From NCBI RefSeq assembly GCF_001561955.1, contig NZ_CP014223.1, positions 186,001 through 250,000 on the forward strand: a stretch of 64,000 bases of DNA. Reading direction: 5' to 3'. A model generated the notes under the pieces. It did no database searches, was not told the origin of the DNA, and saw nothing but the letters and a program-made list of their open reading frames with translations. Source of the DNA: Anaerotignum propionicum DSM 1682 (lineage in GTDB: Bacteria > Bacillota > Clostridia > Lachnospirales > Anaerotignaceae). A program made the position numbers and the translations under genes. This document shows positions 42,845 through 51,674 of this stretch, piece by piece. Position 1 is the stretch's first letter, and each line of letters starts with the position of its first letter.

Positions 42845-44425
42845 ATGTTTGAAAGCAGAAAAAGCGGAATTCTTTTACATCCCTCTTCCATTCCCTCGCC
42901 CTTTGGTATTGGAGATTTTGGTAGAGATGCATATCGATTTATAGATGAGTTGGCGGCGGCAAAGCAAACCCTATGGCAGATATTGCCCCTTTGTCCAGTG
43001 GATAGTGGTGGGTCGCCTTATCAGAGCACATCTGCTTTTGCAGGGGAGCCTTTGTTCATAAGCGTGGATTTTTTGGTAGATGAGGGCTTGCTTTCTCAAA
43101 ATGAGGTGGAAGCAAAGAAGTTGGCAACTTTCCATCGTACAGATTACTCTGTAGCAAGGGAATTGAAAATGCCGTTATTGCGAAGGGCATTTGAGAATTT
43201 TAGAAAAGAAGAATATCCCAAAGCATATGAAGAATTTTTGGAGGAAAATAAAGTTTGGCTGGAGGACTACGCACTTTTTATGGCCATAAAAGCGTTCTTT
43301 ATTGAGAAAAGAAAGGAAGATGATAAAGATCTTCTGGAATTTAATCGGGATACTGAGGGATTTTTATCAGAGGAGAAGGTGAGAGGATATTTCTATTCAG
43401 CTTGCTGGTGCTCCTTCCCGAAAGAGCTCAGAGAGCGTAAAGCAGAAACCATTGTAAAGTGGCGGGAATTGTTGACGAATAACATACAATGGGAATGTTT
43501 TTTGCAATACTTATTCCATAAGCAATGGCGTGTCCTAAAAAGCTATGCCAATGAAAATAAAATACAAATCATTGGGGATGCGCCTATTTTTGTTTCCTAT
43601 GACAGTGCTGATGTTTGGGCGAACCAAAAGGCATTTCAATTAAATGGCTTGGGCTTTCCTACCGTGGTGGCAGGGGTGCCACCGGATTATTTCAGCGAAA
43701 CGGGTCAGCTATGGGGAAACCCTCTATATCAGTGGAAATATCACGAAAAAACAGGGTATCAATGGTGGACTTCACGTATCCGCAAGGCCTTGGAGGATAT
43801 GGACATTTTGCGAATAGACCATTTTAGGGGCTTTGAATCCTATTGGGAGATTCCTTTTGATGCGGTGGACGCCCGAGAGGGACAATGGGTAAAAGGCCCT
43901 GGTAAAAAACTGTTCCGCAGGCTGGAAAAGGCGTTGGGAGAATTGCCCTTGATTGCTGAAGATTTAGGAATTATTACAGAAGAAGTTCATAAGCTAAGGG
44001 AAAAAACAGGATTTCCCGGTATGCGTGTTTTACAGTTTGCCTTTGGACAGGATAAAAATCACCCTTATTTACCCCATTCCTTTAATCAAAATACGGTAGT
44101 CTATACAGGCACCCATGATAATAATACCACCTTGGGCTGGTATGAAAATGCAGCAGAAAAAGAAAAGGATCATTTTCGCAGATATATGAATGTCACGGGT
44201 GAAGCCCCTAATTGGGATATGATTCGACTTGCTTTTTCTTCTCCCGCGCAATTGGCTATTATTCCGTTGCAGGATGTATTGGGGCTGGGGCAGGAATATC
44301 GTATGAATCAGCCGGGAACAACGGAGGGGAATTGGTCCTTTGCCTTTGATTGGGATATGTGGAATGATGGCTGTACAGAAGGGCTGAAATATCTTTCTCG
44401 TTTGTTCGGAAGAAACCATGGTTAG
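42845..44425 (+). CDS. malQ: 4-alpha-glucanotransferase (amylomaltase)
   Basis: A 526-residue GH77 enzyme that transfers alpha-1,4-glucan segments between maltodextrins. The N-terminal block SGILLHPSSIPSPFGIGDFG, SGGSPYQSTSAFAGEPLFIS, the catalytic-nucleophile region LRIDHFRGFESYWEIP, the acid/base AEDLGIITEEV and GTHDNNTTLGW are all present. ATG 42845 has AAAGGAG 8 bp upstream; an ATG at 42821 lacks it. No other glycogen or maltose genes lie next to it. asnB follows but is 80 bp away with its own ribosome site. Confidence 0.95.
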   Translation: MFESRKSGILLHPSSIPSPFGIGDFGRDAYRFIDELAAAKQTLWQILPLCPVDSGGSPYQSTSAFAGEPLFISVDFLVDEGLLSQNEVEAKKLATFHRTDYSVARELKMPLLRRAFENFRKEEYPKAYEEFLEENKVWLEDYALFMAIKAFFIEKRKEDDKDLLEFNRDTEGFLSEEKVRGYFYSACWCSFPKELRERKAETIVKWRELLTNNIQWECFLQYLFHKQWRVLKSYANENKIQIIGDAPIFVSYDSADVWANQKAFQLNGLGFPTVVAGVPPDYFSETGQLWGNPLYQWKYHEKTGYQWWTSRIRKALEDMDILRIDHFRGFESYWEIPFDAVDAREGQWVKGPGKKLFRRLEKALGELPLIAEDLGIITEEVHKLREKTGFPGMRVLQFAFGQDKNHPYLPHSFNQNTVVYTGTHDNNTTLGWYENAAEKEKDHFRRYMNVTGEAPNWDMIRLAFSSPAQLAIIPLQDVLGLGQEYRMNQPGTTEGNWSFAFDWDMWNDGCTEGLKYLSRLFGRNHG

Positions 44426-44505
44426 AATTGCTTTCTTTGACAAGTTATGCTAAAGTTAAGTCTGAATCAAGATAGAAAACCCTATTATTTTAGGAGGAAA
44501 TAAAT

Positions 44506-46335
44506 ATGTGTGGTATTTGCGGTTTTACCGGCCGTTTGGCAACATCGGAAGAAGTTCTGGAAAACATGAAAAATAAAATCATTCATCGTGGGCCAGACAG
44601 CGGCGGTTCTTACATTGATGACGGCGTATCCATGGGCTTTCGCCGCTTGAGTATCATCGACTTAGAAGGCGGCCATCAGCCCATTTATAATGAAACAAAG
44701 GATATGGTTATTACCTTTAACGGGGAGATTTATAACTATCAGGAGCTAAGGGAGGAATTAATCGCCAAAGGCCATGTGATGGGAAGCAACGCCGATACAG
44801 AGGTGCTCCTTCATGGCTATGAGGAGTATGGCGAGGATTTGCTTCCAAAACTTCGGGGGATGTTTACTTTCGTTCTTTGGGATGCAAAAAATAAAACCTT
44901 TTTTGGCGCAAGGGATTTCTTTGGTATCAAACCATTTTATTATGCAATGCAAGACGGCCAAATGATTTACGGTTCTGAAATCAAAAGTATTCTGGAATAC
45001 CCGAGCTTTAAAAAAGAGGTAAATACGGAGGCATTGGAAAATTATTTGACTTTTCAATTCAGTGTTTTGCCGGAAACCTTTTTTAAAGGTGTATTCCGCC
45101 TAATGCCTGCCCATTGCTTTACCTTTAAAAATGGTGAACTGAAAATCAAACGTTATTGGGAGCCTAAATTCCAAAATAACGAAAACAAATCTTTAGATGA
45201 ATTTATTGAAGAAATTGATGCTGCCATGCAGGATTCTGTGAAAAAGCATAAAATTAGTGATGTTGAGGTTGGTTCTTTCCTCTCCAGCGGCGTAGACAGT
45301 TCTTATGTTGCTGCATCATTCCATGGGGACAAGACCTTTACCGTAGGCTTTGATTATGAAAAATACAATGAGATTGATTATGCAAAAGCGTTGTCTGAAA
45401 AAATCGGTATTGAGAATCACAGCAAGCTGATTACCACTGAGGAATATTGGGATACCTTGGGAAAGGTTCAATATCATATGGACGAGCCTTTGGCAGACCC
45501 TTCTGCCATTGCCCTATATTTTGTGAGCCAGACAGCGGCGAAACACGTGAAGGTTGCCCTCAGCGGAGAAGGGGCGGATGAATTTTTTGGCGGATATAAT
45601 ATTTACAGAGAACCCCATGATTTACGTCCATTGACCCGTTTACCAAGGCCCATTCGTAAGGGATTAGGCGCCATTGCCAAATGCTTGCCAAAGATGAAGG
45701 GGAAAAACTACTTGATTCGTGGCAGTAAGGATTTGCAGGAGCGTTTTATCGGAAATGCCTTTATGCTAACGGAGGAAGAACGGGAGCGTATTTTGAAGAA
45801 GCCTACAGGGAAGTATCATCATGCTGTTTTGACAAGACCCTTTTATGATAAAGTGAAGGATCAGGATGAAGTGACTCAAATGCAGTATATAGACATTCAT
45901 TTTTGGCTGATTGGAGATATTCTGCTGAAGGCGGATAAAATGAGTATGGCCCATTCCTTAGAGGTGCGTGTGCCCTTCTTGGATCGTATCGTTTTTGATG
46001 TTGCCCGCACCATTCCTACAAAATATAAGGTGAATGAGGAAAATACCAAATATGCTATGCGACAGGCGGCTCACCGATATTTACCCGATATGGTTGCAGA
46101 GAAGAAGAAGCTTGGTTTCCCTGTGCCCATTCGCATTTGGTTGAAGGAAGATAAGTATTATCAGATTGTAAAGGATGCCTTTACCTCCAAAGCGGCGCAG
46201 AATTTCTTTAAAACAGAGGAAATCGTGAAGTATTTGGAGGAGCATAGAGAAGGGAAAGCGGATAATAGCCGTAAAATTTGGACCATCTTTATGTTTTTAG
46301 TATGGCATAAGCAATATTTTGAAGAAACCGCATAA
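44506..46335 (+). CDS. asnB: Asparagine synthetase (glutamine-hydrolysing)
   Basis: A 609-residue AsnB that makes asparagine from aspartate, ATP and glutamine. Cys2 is the glutaminase nucleophile (MCGICGF). The N-terminal Ntn domain has FRRLSIIDLEGGHQP and FNGEIYNY, and the synthetase domain has the PP-loop SSGVDSSYVAASF and SGEGADEFFGGY. Length is typical. AGGAGGAAATAAAT precedes the ATG. A strong terminator follows. It forms its own unit after malQ. Confidence 0.96.
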   Translation: MCGICGFTGRLATSEEVLENMKNKIIHRGPDSGGSYIDDGVSMGFRRLSIIDLEGGHQPIYNETKDMVITFNGEIYNYQELREELIAKGHVMGSNADTEVLLHGYEEYGEDLLPKLRGMFTFVLWDAKNKTFFGARDFFGIKPFYYAMQDGQMIYGSEIKSILEYPSFKKEVNTEALENYLTFQFSVLPETFFKGVFRLMPAHCFTFKNGELKIKRYWEPKFQNNENKSLDEFIEEIDAAMQDSVKKHKISDVEVGSFLSSGVDSSYVAASFHGDKTFTVGFDYEKYNEIDYAKALSEKIGIENHSKLITTEEYWDTLGKVQYHMDEPLADPSAIALYFVSQTAAKHVKVALSGEGADEFFGGYNIYREPHDLRPLTRLPRPIRKGLGAIAKCLPKMKGKNYLIRGSKDLQERFIGNAFMLTEEERERILKKPTGKYHHAVLTRPFYDKVKDQDEVTQMQYIDIHFWLIGDILLKADKMSMAHSLEVRVPFLDRIVFDVARTIPTKYKVNEENTKYAMRQAAHRYLPDMVAEKKKLGFPVPIRIWLKEDKYYQIVKDAFTSKAAQNFFKTEEIVKYLEEHREGKADNSRKIWTIFMFLVWHKQYFEETA

Positions 46336-46351
46336 AGAGAAAAGATGTATA

Positions 46352-46407
46352 AAAAGCCCCGTTGTAAGGCTCAGGAATTTTCCTGTAGTCTTGCAATTGG
46401 GGCTTTT
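46352..46407 (+). terminator. Terminator after asnB
   Basis: AAAAGCCCCG with TTGTAAG pairs with CTTGCAA and GGGGCTTTT around an AGGAATTTTCCT inner dyad. Confidence 0.85.
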
Positions 46408-46451
46408 CTGTGTTCTTAAACAGAACTTTCAAGGTTTTTACATATAATAAC

Positions 46452-47422
46452 TTATAGTTTCGGCTCTTTTACTTCTATTGCAAGCATATCATAGATAATT
46501 TCTTCCATTTCGTCAGGTGGTTGGGTCACCTCTTGGGAGTTTTCTGCTTTCTTGGCAGATGGTTTTTTGAATTTTACCTCAGAAAGAATAATCGCTGAGA
46601 ATACAACAATACCGCCGATGAGTATTCTAGTTGTATAAGGATCCCCATAGAAAAACACGCCAAAAATAAAGGCGAACAAACTCTCCGTGGAAAGGAGAAT
46701 TGCTGTATGAGTATCTGAGGTGTATTTTTGTGCCACGTTTTGCAAAGTAAAGGCCACAGCTGTGCTTATGGTTGCCAAATATAGCAGAGACAACAAACCT
46801 GACTTTGGAAATGCCGTAGGGATGTCCTCAAAAAGCAGTGCCGCAATAATGGCAAGTACACCTGTGCCCAGATATGAGAAAAAGGACATACCAATAGGAT
46901 TACACTTAACAGCAAATATCCCTGTCATGACAACAAAAATTGCATAAGAAAGGGCAAAACCCAAAGATAAACTATCGCCAAGTTCCATGGTAAGAGAGCC
47001 ATTTAAAGAAATCAACCCAATTCCAATCATAACCAATATTCCAGCAAAAAAGGATTTCATTTTAGGGCGCTTTTTTAATACCAGCCAAGAGATAAATGGT
47101 GTTATGGCTGCATAGCTTGCAACAATGAAAGCTTGCTTTGACGGAGTAGTATATTTTAAGGCATTTACCTGTAAAGGCATGACAAAAAATAGAAGATACC
47201 CAAGATAAGGCCGTATTTGATCTCTGCTTTTGTGCTGCGACGGATGGTTCTGCTGAAAAACACAAATGTGACCAAGGCCGCAGATAGAAATCGTATGGTT
47301 AAAATGTAAAAGGTACTGAAATATTTAACGGCTATGTCTCCGGCAATAAACCCGCCGCCCCAACAAACTGCTGCCAATAGCAGAGCCAAGTCTGCCATTA
47401 GTACTTTCTTTTTTTCATTCAT
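46452..47422 (-). pseudogene. EamA/DMT-family transporter, broken by a one-base frameshift
   Basis: Two overlapping frames make one drug/metabolite transporter. The first (47422 down) begins MNEKKKVLMADLALLLAAVCWGGG and ends out of frame after GIFYFLSCLYR. The second, from 47180, continues PLQVNALKYTTPSKQAFIV. Adding one T to the T6 run (A6 at 47184-47189 on the plus strand) joins them into a 323-residue, ten-segment protein with normal EamA spacing. Either the gene is dead, it slips in the homopolymer, or the base is a sequencing error. Nothing else in the frame is damaged, so the change is recent. Confidence 0.85.
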
Positions 47423-47803
47423 TTCTTCTTTCCCCCTGTTTCATCTCAAACTCTCACCACTATAGCACCAAGAATATAGAATAGCAATCATTATTCTAAA
47501 AAGGACGAAAAGGAGCACTTTTGGTAAAAATATTGTTTATAAAATCACCTGTTTTATGTAGGGCTGTGGAAGAAAATATACTTTTGTGTTATACTAAAAT
47601 CGTAGGAAATGTTTAGGAGTATTGGTTTTTACTGATGGGATTCCTCTTGTTTCAAACAGGCTTTTTTTGAACGAGGACAAGTTCTTTATTACAAAGCTAT
47701 TGCGTTTGTACTTCCTCTGCCTATAGGTAAAGGGATTTTGTAAGCTGGTTCCCGATGGGTTTTGTGTGTTTGATTGAGTGAACAATATAAAAGGGGGTTT
47801 TTT
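47423..47803. other. Gap before the alcohol dehydrogenase gene
   Basis: About 380 bp. A short weak hairpin with T-run lies near 47643-47670 (CTTGTTT/AAACAGG region followed by CTTTTTTT). The 240-residue minus-strand frame that runs across 47594-48316 is the shadow of the dehydrogenase gene. Nothing else was seen. Confidence 0.35.
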
Positions 47804-48973
47804 ATGAAATTTCAGTATTTTATTCCCACAAAGATTCTTTTTGGATGTGGACAGTTGGAGAAGCTCCATAAACAGAAGCTGCCTGGGAAAAAGGCACTTC
47901 TTGTAATTTCCGGTGGCACGTCGGTGAAAAAATATGGTTATTTGGCAAGGGTGCAGGAACAACTGGATAAGGCAGGGATTTCCTATGTAATTTTTGATAA
48001 AATTCTTCCTAATCCCATTGAGACTCATGTTACCCAAGGGGCAGAATTGGCTCGAGAAGAAGGCTGTGACTTTGTTGTGGGCTTGGGTGGTGGTTCTATC
48101 ATAGATTCTGCAAAGGCAATTGCTGTTATGGCCACCAATGAGGGGAATATTTGGGATTATATTTTTGGTGGAACAGGGGGAAGCAAAATGCCCCGAATAG
48201 CACCCCTTCCTATTGTTGCCATTACGACAACAGCGGGCACGGGCACAGAGGCAGATCCTTGGGCAGTGATTACCCATCAGGATAGAAATGAGAAGATTGG
48301 GTTTGGATATGACCAAACTTTCCCTGTGCTTTCCATTGTTGATCCAGAGTTAATGCTGACAGTTCCCGAAAAGCTCACAGCATATCAAGGCTTCGACGCA
48401 TTATTTCACAGCACCGAGGGATATTTGAATAAATACACCAATCCGTTGAACGATATGTATGCTTTAAAGGCCATTGAGCTGATTGGGAAATATCTTCCCA
48501 TTGCTGTAAAGGATGGTCAAAATATAGAAGCTCGCGAGCAAGTTGCCTTGGCAAATACCCTTTCGGGGATGTCGGAAAGCATTGGCGGATGTATATCTGA
48601 GCATGCCTTAGAGCATCCCTTGAGTGGACACAATCCCAAGCTTGAGCATGGAGCAGGCTTGATTATGATTTGTGAGGCTTATTATGCATATTGGGCGGAA
48701 AGCAGTCTGGTAAATCAGCGCATGATTGATATGGCAAAGGCATTAGGAAAGCAGGATGCAACAAAGGCTGAGGATTTTGTTGCGGCTTTGCATGACCTGA
48801 TTGTTGCCTGTGGTGTAGTGGACTTGAAAATGTCCGATTACGGAATATTGAAAGAGGACTTGAAGATGTATACAGAAGTGGCCTTTGAGACCATGGGTAG
48901 TTTGTTCAAAGCTGATCCCGGAGAAATGACTTTTGAAGACTGCTTAAAAATTTATGAGAGGTCCTATCAATAA
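47804..48973 (+). CDS. Iron-containing alcohol dehydrogenase (butanol-dehydrogenase-like)
   Basis: A 389-residue group III dehydrogenase using NAD(P)H to reduce aldehydes to alcohols. The nucleotide-binding GGGSIIDSAKAIA, TTTAGTGTEADPWAVI, and the metal ligands in GFDALFHSTEG and in EHALEHPLSGHNPKLEHGAG (Asp and three His) are present. ATG 47804 has AAAGGGGG upstream; the earlier frame start at 47774 lacks it. It resembles the YugJ/BdhA-like group of fermentative enzymes. In an anaerobe with Rex control this is a likely fermentation gene; a Rex site was not seen upstream. Confidence 0.92.
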   Translation: MKFQYFIPTKILFGCGQLEKLHKQKLPGKKALLVISGGTSVKKYGYLARVQEQLDKAGISYVIFDKILPNPIETHVTQGAELAREEGCDFVVGLGGGSIIDSAKAIAVMATNEGNIWDYIFGGTGGSKMPRIAPLPIVAITTTAGTGTEADPWAVITHQDRNEKIGFGYDQTFPVLSIVDPELMLTVPEKLTAYQGFDALFHSTEGYLNKYTNPLNDMYALKAIELIGKYLPIAVKDGQNIEAREQVALANTLSGMSESIGGCISEHALEHPLSGHNPKLEHGAGLIMICEAYYAYWAESSLVNQRMIDMAKALGKQDATKAEDFVAALHDLIVACGVVDLKMSDYGILKEDLKMYTEVAFETMGSLFKADPGEMTFEDCLKIYERSYQ

Positions 48974-49092
48974 AAAATAGTGGTGAGTCTTATTGAATTA
49001 AAATTTTCACTAAAAAAACAATAAGCCTTGATACAGGGAGATGGGTATTTGAAGGTAGAGGACAATCTATTTCTTCCCATTGCAACGCATAA

Positions 49093-49374
49093 TGTGAAAA
49101 GGATATAAAAGAGATAGAGGTTGAGACACAGGAAAACAACAGCGGGAATTCTCCCTGCCCGTGTTGTGGATGTATTACGATTCCCAATCAGGGAAATGCA
49201 ATGGCGTTTATTTGTCCTGTTTGTTTTTGGGAAATTGACTTATTTATTCATTCTGAAAATGAATCAAGTGACCAAAATCATGGTTTAACCTTAAACCAAG
49301 CAAGAGAGAATTTTATAACCTTTGGGGCGGTACTACCTAGTTTAAAGGAATATTGCCAAAAGAAGGATAAATAG
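49093..49374 (+). pseudogene. CPCC-family cysteine-rich reading frame without a start codon
   Basis: Translating 49156-49374 gives CPCCGCITIPNQGN, then FICPVCFWEIDLF and GLTLNQARENFITFGAV, the full pattern of the CPCC (PF14206) family. The frame is open back to a TAA ending at 49092 but contains no ATG, GTG or TTG upstream of the cysteines. Only the internal ATG at 49201 is in frame, and it would remove the first cysteine cluster. The gene is probably decayed at its 5' end or uses a non-standard start. The frame downstream is intact, which argues for recent loss. Confidence 0.6.
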
Positions 49375-49440
49375 AAAGGATTTCAAAGACTATGCATAGA
49401 TTGCTATGGTGGTTTTGAAGTCCAATATGAAAAAACGTAT

Positions 49441-49473
49441 AAAAAAGGGAAGCTTTTTAAGCTTCCCTTTTTT
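49441..49473 (-). terminator. Terminator of ychF (both strands)
   Basis: AAAAAAGGGAAGCTT pairs with AAGCTTCCCTTTTTT around TTT; perfect and T-rich on both strands. Confidence 0.9.
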
Positions 49474-49479
49474 ATGAAA

Positions 49480-50577
49480 TTAAACGTTAAAACGGAATAA
49501 AACCACATCACCGTCTTTGAAAACATATTCCTTGCCTTCGGAGCGAACCAAACCCAACTCCTTTGCCGCAGTGTTAGAACCTGCACGCACAAGGTCATCA
49601 AATGCCACAACCTCAGCACGGATAAAGCCTCTTTCAAAGTCACTGTGGATTTTGCCCGCAGCCTGAGGTGCCTTTGTACCGTTTACAATGGTCCAAGCAC
49701 GGGTTTCCTGTGGACCTGCAGTTAAGTAGCTAATTAAGCCCAAAAGCTTATAACTTGCGGCAATCAAACGATCAAGACCACTGGTTTCCACACCCAGCTC
49801 CGCTAAAAATTCCTTTTTATCTGCCTCGTCCAAATCGGAAATTTCTTCTTCAATTTTGGCACAAAGAACAAATACCTCACTGCCTTCGTTTTTAGCGTAT
49901 TCCTTAACTTTTGCAACGTAAGGATTGGTTGCGCCGTCGTCGGCCAAATGGTCTTCAAGAACATTTGCAGCATACAATACTGGTTTGGCTGTCAGCAATG
50001 TTAGGGTTTCCACAAAAGCTTTATCCTCAGGGGTATCCATTTCGATTGCTCTTGCGGAGACTCCTTGCTCTAAGCCGTCCTTTATTTTTTGCAAAAGATC
50101 CATTTCATGCTGAAGGGATTTATCAGCTTTTGCCATTTTACCTGTTTTTGCAATACGACGTTCTATAATCTCCAAATCTGAGAATACTAATTCCAAATTG
50201 ATGGTTTCAATATCACGAATAGGGTCAACAGAGCCATCTACGTGAATCACGTTTGTATCTTCAAAACAGCGTACCACATGGACAATGGCATCTACCTCAC
50301 GAATGTGAGAGAGAAATTTATTTCCTAAGCCTTCGCCTTTGCTTGCACCGCGAACCAAACCGGCAATATCAACAAATTCGATGACTGCGGGGATGATTTT
50401 TGCAGAATTATGGATTTCTGCCAATTTTATTAAGCGTGCATCGGGAACGGTTACGATGCCCACGTTGGGATCGATGGTGCAAAAGGGGTAGTTTGCCGCT
50501 TCTGCTTTTCCTAATGTCATTGAATTAAATAAGGTACTCTTGCCCACATTGGGCAGACCTACAATACCGAGTTTCAT
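49480..50577 (-). CDS. ychF: Obg-like ATPase YchF
   Basis: A 365-residue P-loop protein of the Obg family that binds ATP rather than GTP and associates with ribosomes. G1 is GLPNVGKSTLFN at 8-19; SKGEGLGNKFLSHIREVDAI is the G3-adjacent region and the G4 position carries the YchF variant NVLED. A TGS domain closes the protein (TAGPQETRAWTIVNGTKAPQ). ATG 50577 has AAAGGAAG 7 bp upstream; an in-frame ATG at 50595 does not. Highly conserved housekeeping gene. Confidence 0.96.
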   Translation of the reverse strand: MKLGIVGLPNVGKSTLFNSMTLGKAEAANYPFCTIDPNVGIVTVPDARLIKLAEIHNSAKIIPAVIEFVDIAGLVRGASKGEGLGNKFLSHIREVDAIVHVVRCFEDTNVIHVDGSVDPIRDIETINLELVFSDLEIIERRIAKTGKMAKADKSLQHEMDLLQKIKDGLEQGVSARAIEMDTPEDKAFVETLTLLTAKPVLYAANVLEDHLADDGATNPYVAKVKEYAKNEGSEVFVLCAKIEEEISDLDEADKKEFLAELGVETSGLDRLIAASYKLLGLISYLTAGPQETRAWTIVNGTKAPQAAGKIHSDFERGFIRAEVVAFDDLVRAGSNTAAKELGLVRSEGKEYVFKDGDVVLFRFNV

Positions 50578-50664
50578 GTTATTCTTCCTTTCCATGGGTT
50601 TGACTCATACTGAAAACATTATAGCGAAAAGGCAAAGGGTTGGCAAGGAAGAAGTGGTAATGGC

Positions 50665-50832
50665 TTAATTTTTTCGTGGCAAAACTGCTAAGATTGCTAA
50701 AAACAGGAATGCCATAGCACCAAAAATACAAAAATGTCTTGCCTCGGTTTTTGTCACATAAATGCCATCTGCTGGTGTTGGATGAACATCTTTTACTGCA
50801 ATACGATAATGCCTTCTTTTTCTGGGTTCCAT
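50665..50832 (-). CDS. Small single-span membrane protein, unknown function
   Basis: A 55-residue protein with a very basic head (EPRKRRHYRIAVKDV) and one C-terminal membrane segment (IFGAMAFLFLAILAVLP). AAGGAG lies 9 bp before ATG 50832; an ATG at 50853 is possible. I do not recognise it. It stands between ychF and the divergent spore lipoprotein gene. Confidence 0.55.
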   Translation of the reverse strand: MEPRKRRHYRIAVKDVHPTPADGIYVTKTEARHFCIFGAMAFLFLAILAVLPRKN

Positions 50833-50915
50833 TGATACCGTCTCCTTTTCCATATTTTTAATTTAGTATAACCAATTTGAAAGCAAAATTCAAAAAAAAC
50901 AGCCATATCTTGCTT

Positions 50916-50945
50916 TTCATAATTCATTTTTTTCATGACATACTA
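50916..50945 (+). promoter_or_regulatory. Sigma-G/F-like sporulation promoter
   Basis: TTCATA at 50916-50921, a 17-bp spacer and CATACTA at 50939-50945. The -10 matches the forespore sigma consensus exactly. It lies 24 bp before the lipoprotein gene. Confidence 0.6.
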
Positions 50946-50968
50946 ATGTAAAAGGGAGGCGGCGAAAA

Positions 50969-51361
50969 ATGTGGAAAAAACTGTGCAGTATTATGTTATT
51001 AGCGATTTTTGTTTTGAGCGGCTGCCGTGCAACAGTCACAGAAAACAATTTGTCCGGAATCCATTTGGTTAAGGCCAATGAAAAATTAGGAGAAAAAACC
51101 CAGGCGGAGCGAGCGCAGAGCATTAAAGCCTTGCTTCATAATATCAACGGAATTACGGGAAATGCGGTAATCGTGGAAGGTCATACGGCAATTATCGGCT
51201 TACGCTTAGAAGAAGGAATGGAGAGCGATGCCACAAGATTGCGAAAAGAGGCGGATAATGCAGCTAGAGAGGCAGATGAGTATATCAACAATACTTCCAT
51301 CACAACCAATGTAAATATTGTTTCTTTGATTGAAGAGATGGAGCGGAAAAGGGGAAAATAA
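50969..51361 (+). CDS. YhcN/YlaJ-family sporulation lipoprotein
   Basis: A 130-residue lipoprotein. The signal peptide MWKKLCSIMLLAIFVLSGC ends in a lipobox with C19. The mature part has the YhcN/YlaJ pattern: a helical start with AERAQSIKALLHNI, then INGITGNAVIVEGHTAIIGL and the C-terminal EADNAAREADEYINNTSI. Family members are forespore-expressed inner-spore-membrane lipoproteins. The upstream sigma-G-like promoter agrees. GGGAGGCGGCG precedes the ATG. Terminator after the stop. Confidence 0.88.
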   Translation: MWKKLCSIMLLAIFVLSGCRATVTENNLSGIHLVKANEKLGEKTQAERAQSIKALLHNINGITGNAVIVEGHTAIIGLRLEEGMESDATRLRKEADNAAREADEYINNTSITTNVNIVSLIEEMERKRGK

Positions 51362-51385
51362 AAAGAAGTTCTTGTTCTTTGTTAG

Positions 51386-51425
51386 AAAAAGGGATGAAAG
51401 CATTTTGTTTTCAAGCCCTTTTTTC
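51386..51425 (+). terminator. Terminator after the spore lipoprotein gene
   Basis: AAAAAGGG and TGAAA arms pair with TTTCA and CCCTTTTTT. Confidence 0.8.
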
Positions 51426-51674
51426 ATTCAAAACCTAGAATGCAAGGTAATTTATTCCAATTAATATATTTATGATTTCTTTACCAACTGGAAAAATACC
51501 ATGTTTTTGGGGATTTTAAACATAAAATAGAAAAACAATTTCCTTTTTATTCTATTTTGTAAGCACTTAATAAATCCTTAAGGTTGAAAGGTCTAGGCAT
51601 GTAAAAAAAATATGCTAAACTTGTCAGTAAGAGTAAATTATGGAATCGCCATAAAACAATAAGGGGGTAAATTC
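51426..51674. other. Spacer before the SLH-protein gene
   Basis: AT-rich, about 250 bp. It must hold the promoter of the strongly expressed-looking SLH gene, but no pair of boxes with standard spacing stood out; TTGAAA at about 51581 and TATGCT 21 bp later are too far apart. Confidence 0.3.

Noticed and set aside
47594-48316. A 240-residue minus-strand frame
   Set aside because: It lies antisense to the iron alcohol dehydrogenase gene, which has all motifs and a ribosome site.
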